Source of the DNA: Candidatus Omnitrophota bacterium
Lineage (GTDB): Bacteria > Omnitrophota > Gorgyraeia > JAGLLT01
NCBI GenBank assembly: GCA_030630095.1
Contig: DAOVNW010000008.1
Coordinates: 1-13,819 of the forward strand
Length of the DNA: 13,819 bases
Direction of reading: 5' to 3'
A program made the position numbers and the translations under genes. Shown here piece after piece: positions 12,248 to 13,819 of this stretch (positions within the stretch are counted from its first letter, which is position 1; the number at the start of each line of letters is the position of its first letter). Under the pieces are notes generated by a model that did no database searches, was not told the DNA's origin, and saw nothing but the letters and a program-made list of their open reading frames with translations.

Positions 12248-13735
12248 CTATTCCAAATCCACCCTAATTCTAAATTTATACAAAAATAAATTCGCATCTC
12301 CGACATCCGCTTTTTTCTCATTTATTGACTCAAGCCTTGCTTCCCGGCTAACTGCAAGACGTTCTAAGCTTCCGACAAACGCCGTAATAGAGCCGGCAGA
12401 AAGCCCGGAACCTTCAAGAAAAAAAGTATTAGCGCTATCCTGCGATATTTTGTCCAGAATAATATCACCGGGAATCTCGCCGGTTATGCCGTCAAATAAA
12501 CCAAGTAATGCCCGGTGGCGGGCAGGTAAAACCTCTTTAATATAACGCCTTTTTTTACAGCTATCCTTTATTTCGAATTTTAAGCCTTTTAAGATGGACA
12601 TATTGGCTTTTAATTCATTCCTTTCTATCTCAAGCTTTTTGATGCTTAAAGAGTCCTGCCAAAAGGAAGACTTTATATAAAGATAATGACTTAAAATTCC
12701 TACGACAACTATGCCCACCGCTATTAAAGGTAAAATATGAATTTTTAACTTTAAGAGTTTAACTAAAGATATCCTGTCACTAATAGCAAGCTTATTTTTA
12801 TGGCTAATATTCAACTCCTGTAAAACCGCGCCCGCGCAAGCCGCGAATCGCGGGCTAATCCTCGGGAAATTTTTTACCTGGTATCCAAAAATGTCAGCTT
12901 GCGGTCTCCACTGCCTAATCGAAAACCTGAGACTTCTCTTCAATCTATTAATAACGCCCTCCACTCGCTCGTCCTGGCTGCCGGTAATAATCACTTCAGT
13001 TATCTTTTCAGCCCCAGCGGCCAACTCGCTAACTAATTTTTCAACGGCATCAAAAGGAGCACTTTGAAAAACAACAGGACTACCGCTATTTAGAAGCGCG
13101 CCGGCTATAGAATTTCGCTTAAAATTCAGGATAACTCTTTTAGCTTTTGTTCCTGAAAGACAATTAACAGAGTACGCGAAGGCTGTCTCTCCGGCATAAA
13201 TACCCTCCAAAATCAAACCGCATCTTTTACAAACATCCTTTAAATAGCTATATTCCTCTTTTGAGATTGCCGTTATAAAAACAGGAGTGGTTTTTTGGCT
13301 CTTATTTATCTCCTTAGAAAATCCTTTTTTAACAGAGGAACTATTTTTCTGTAACTGACAGCCAAAAAGGCCCTCTGAAACGGAAAAATCAAGATACGGC
13401 TGAGCCTCCCAGCGAACTGCCTCCCGTAATTTGTCGGAAGATATTTTCATATCCGGAGATATAGGCAGTTCACCCGACAAAAACTTCACCTCAGAACTAA
13501 CCAACACCACCCGTTTTGGATATTTCTTTAGATTCTCAAGAAGCTCACTAACATCTTCAATCTGCAGTGCGCGGCCTGCAGTGCGCGGCCTGTGAGCCTC
13601 TGCCTTTGCCAGAACAACTACCTTCTCGCCTTCTTTTTTAACAACAATAGCCTTAATAGCATCATTGCTAAAATCAATAACAAGAATTTCATTTTTTTTG
13701 AAATATGAAAATAGATTTTTAAGTTTTTTTAGCAT
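12248..13735 (-). CDS. PilM-PilN fusion pilus assembly protein (GspL-like architecture)
   Basis: A 495-residue protein. Residues about 15-310 are an actin-like PilM domain: EILVIDFSNDAIKAIVV at the start, REAVRWEAQPYLDFSVSEGL (105-123), a nucleotide-site-like segment AKRVILNFKRNSIAGALL and the terminal PRFAACAGAVLQEL (291-307). A membrane segment follows (about 333-353), then a coiled coil (355-385) and a PilN-like periplasmic domain (about 400-495; LLGLFDGITGEIPGDIILDKIS and FVGSLERL). PilM and PilN are usually separate, with PilM docking on the N-terminal peptide of PilN; here they are one chain, as in GspL of type II secretion. The ATG at 13735 has GGAG 7 bases upstream. A 14-base tandem duplication lies inside codons 47-58. 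No extra PilN gene follows, which supports the fusion being real. Confidence 0.88.
   Translation of the reverse strand: MLKKLKNLFSYFKKNEILVIDFSNDAIKAIVVKKEGEKVVVLAKAEAHRPRTAGRALQIEDVSELLENLKKYPKRVVLVSSEVKFLSGELPISPDMKISSDKLREAVRWEAQPYLDFSVSEGLFGCQLQKNSSSVKKGFSKEINKSQKTTPVFITAISKEEYSYLKDVCKRCGLILEGIYAGETAFAYSVNCLSGTKAKRVILNFKRNSIAGALLNSGSPVVFQSAPFDAVEKLVSELAAGAEKITEVIITGSQDERVEGVINRLKRSLRFSIRQWRPQADIFGYQVKNFPRISPRFAACAGAVLQELNISHKNKLAISDRISLVKLLKLKIHILPLIAVGIVVVGILSHYLYIKSSFWQDSLSIKKLEIERNELKANMSILKGLKFEIKDSCKKRRYIKEVLPARHRALLGLFDGITGEIPGDIILDKISQDSANTFFLEGSGLSAGSITAFVGSLERLAVSREARLESINEKKADVGDANLFLYKFRIRVDLE
13562..13592. repeat. 14-base tandem duplication inside pilMN
   Basis: CTGCAGTGCGCGGC occurs twice in tandem (13562-13575, 13576-13589) followed by CTG. 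The unit is GC-rich in an AT-rich gene and is not a multiple of three, so its two copies are read in different frames (HRPRTA then GRALQ). Removing one copy would give a TGA almost at once in the downstream frame. Confidence 0.8.
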
Positions 13736-13785
13736 AATTTAACTCCGCTACAGGCTACACACTTCAGGCTGTAAGATTTCAACTA

Positions 13786-13818
13786 TCATAATGGAACTAC
13801 AATTTCATAGGGACTTGC
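13786..13818 (-). CDS. Possible C-terminal end of the gene upstream of pilMN
   Basis: The window edge leaves one frame open: ASPYEIVVPL followed by TGA and, directly after, TAG. The 50 bases to the pilMN start would be a normal operon gap. In this setting a pilin, pseudopilin or GspK-like gene would be plausible, but ten residues cannot identify a family and the frame may be open by chance. Confidence 0.25.
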   Translation of the reverse strand, partial: ASPYEIVVPL

Positions 13819-13819
13819 G

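Noticed and set aside
13741..13785. Promoter upstream of pilMN (TTGAAA followed by TGTAGC)
   Set aside because: The -10 match is weak and the segment is probably an operon gap after an upstream gene cut by the window edge. GGCT/AGCCTG direct repeats there are too short to call.

Overview
The window is 13.8 kb of bacterial DNA, moderately AT-rich, with every gene I can support on the minus strand. Gene order below follows transcription, from high to low coordinates. The gene set suggests a Gram-negative-type (diderm) bacterium: outer-membrane secretin, PilMNOP inner-membrane platform, PilT and Feo. The fused PilM-PilN protein, the PilP/GspC-like protein and the four-helix-bundle (23S rRNA intervening-sequence type) gene among AT-rich intergenic repeats resemble uncultured phyla such as Omnitrophota. 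That placement is a weak inference; there is no rRNA or marker gene here.

Region 1 (about 13.74 to 4.39 kb) is a type IV pilus / type II secretion-like assembly cluster: a PilM-PilN fusion, a PilO-like protein, a PilP/GspC-like periplasmic protein, a secretin with an extra C-terminal domain, the retraction ATPase PilT, the assembly ATPase PilB/GspE and the platform protein PilC/GspF. No pilin, prepilin peptidase or complete pseudopilin gene is in the window. Most junctions in this cluster hold AT-rich repetitive DNA. One junction (pilMN/pilO) has an intact 122-residue four-helix-bundle gene with inverted repeats. A second (pilT/pilB) has an internally deleted copy of the same element whose 3' remnant now reads in frame into pilB. 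A third (pilB/pilC) holds a short hairpin-like remnant, and a fourth (pilP/pilQ) only a short AT repeat. This graded series of one element family inside one operon is the most interesting feature of the window.

Region 2 (4.39 to 1.20 kb) is a ferrous iron uptake operon: a DtxR-family regulator, two consecutive small FeoA proteins and FeoB. It is preceded by a good sigma-70-like promoter whose -10 is overlapped by an inverted repeat suited to the regulator. The genes are packed with gaps of 1 to 19 bases, so the regulator is probably autoregulated together with the transporter.

Region 3 (1.20 to 0 kb) is a sulfur assimilation pair. A PLP-dependent cysteine synthase has its own likely promoter, and 3 bases downstream begins a DUF39-type (homocysteine biosynthesis) gene cut by the window edge. 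I found no tRNA, rRNA or CRISPR array.
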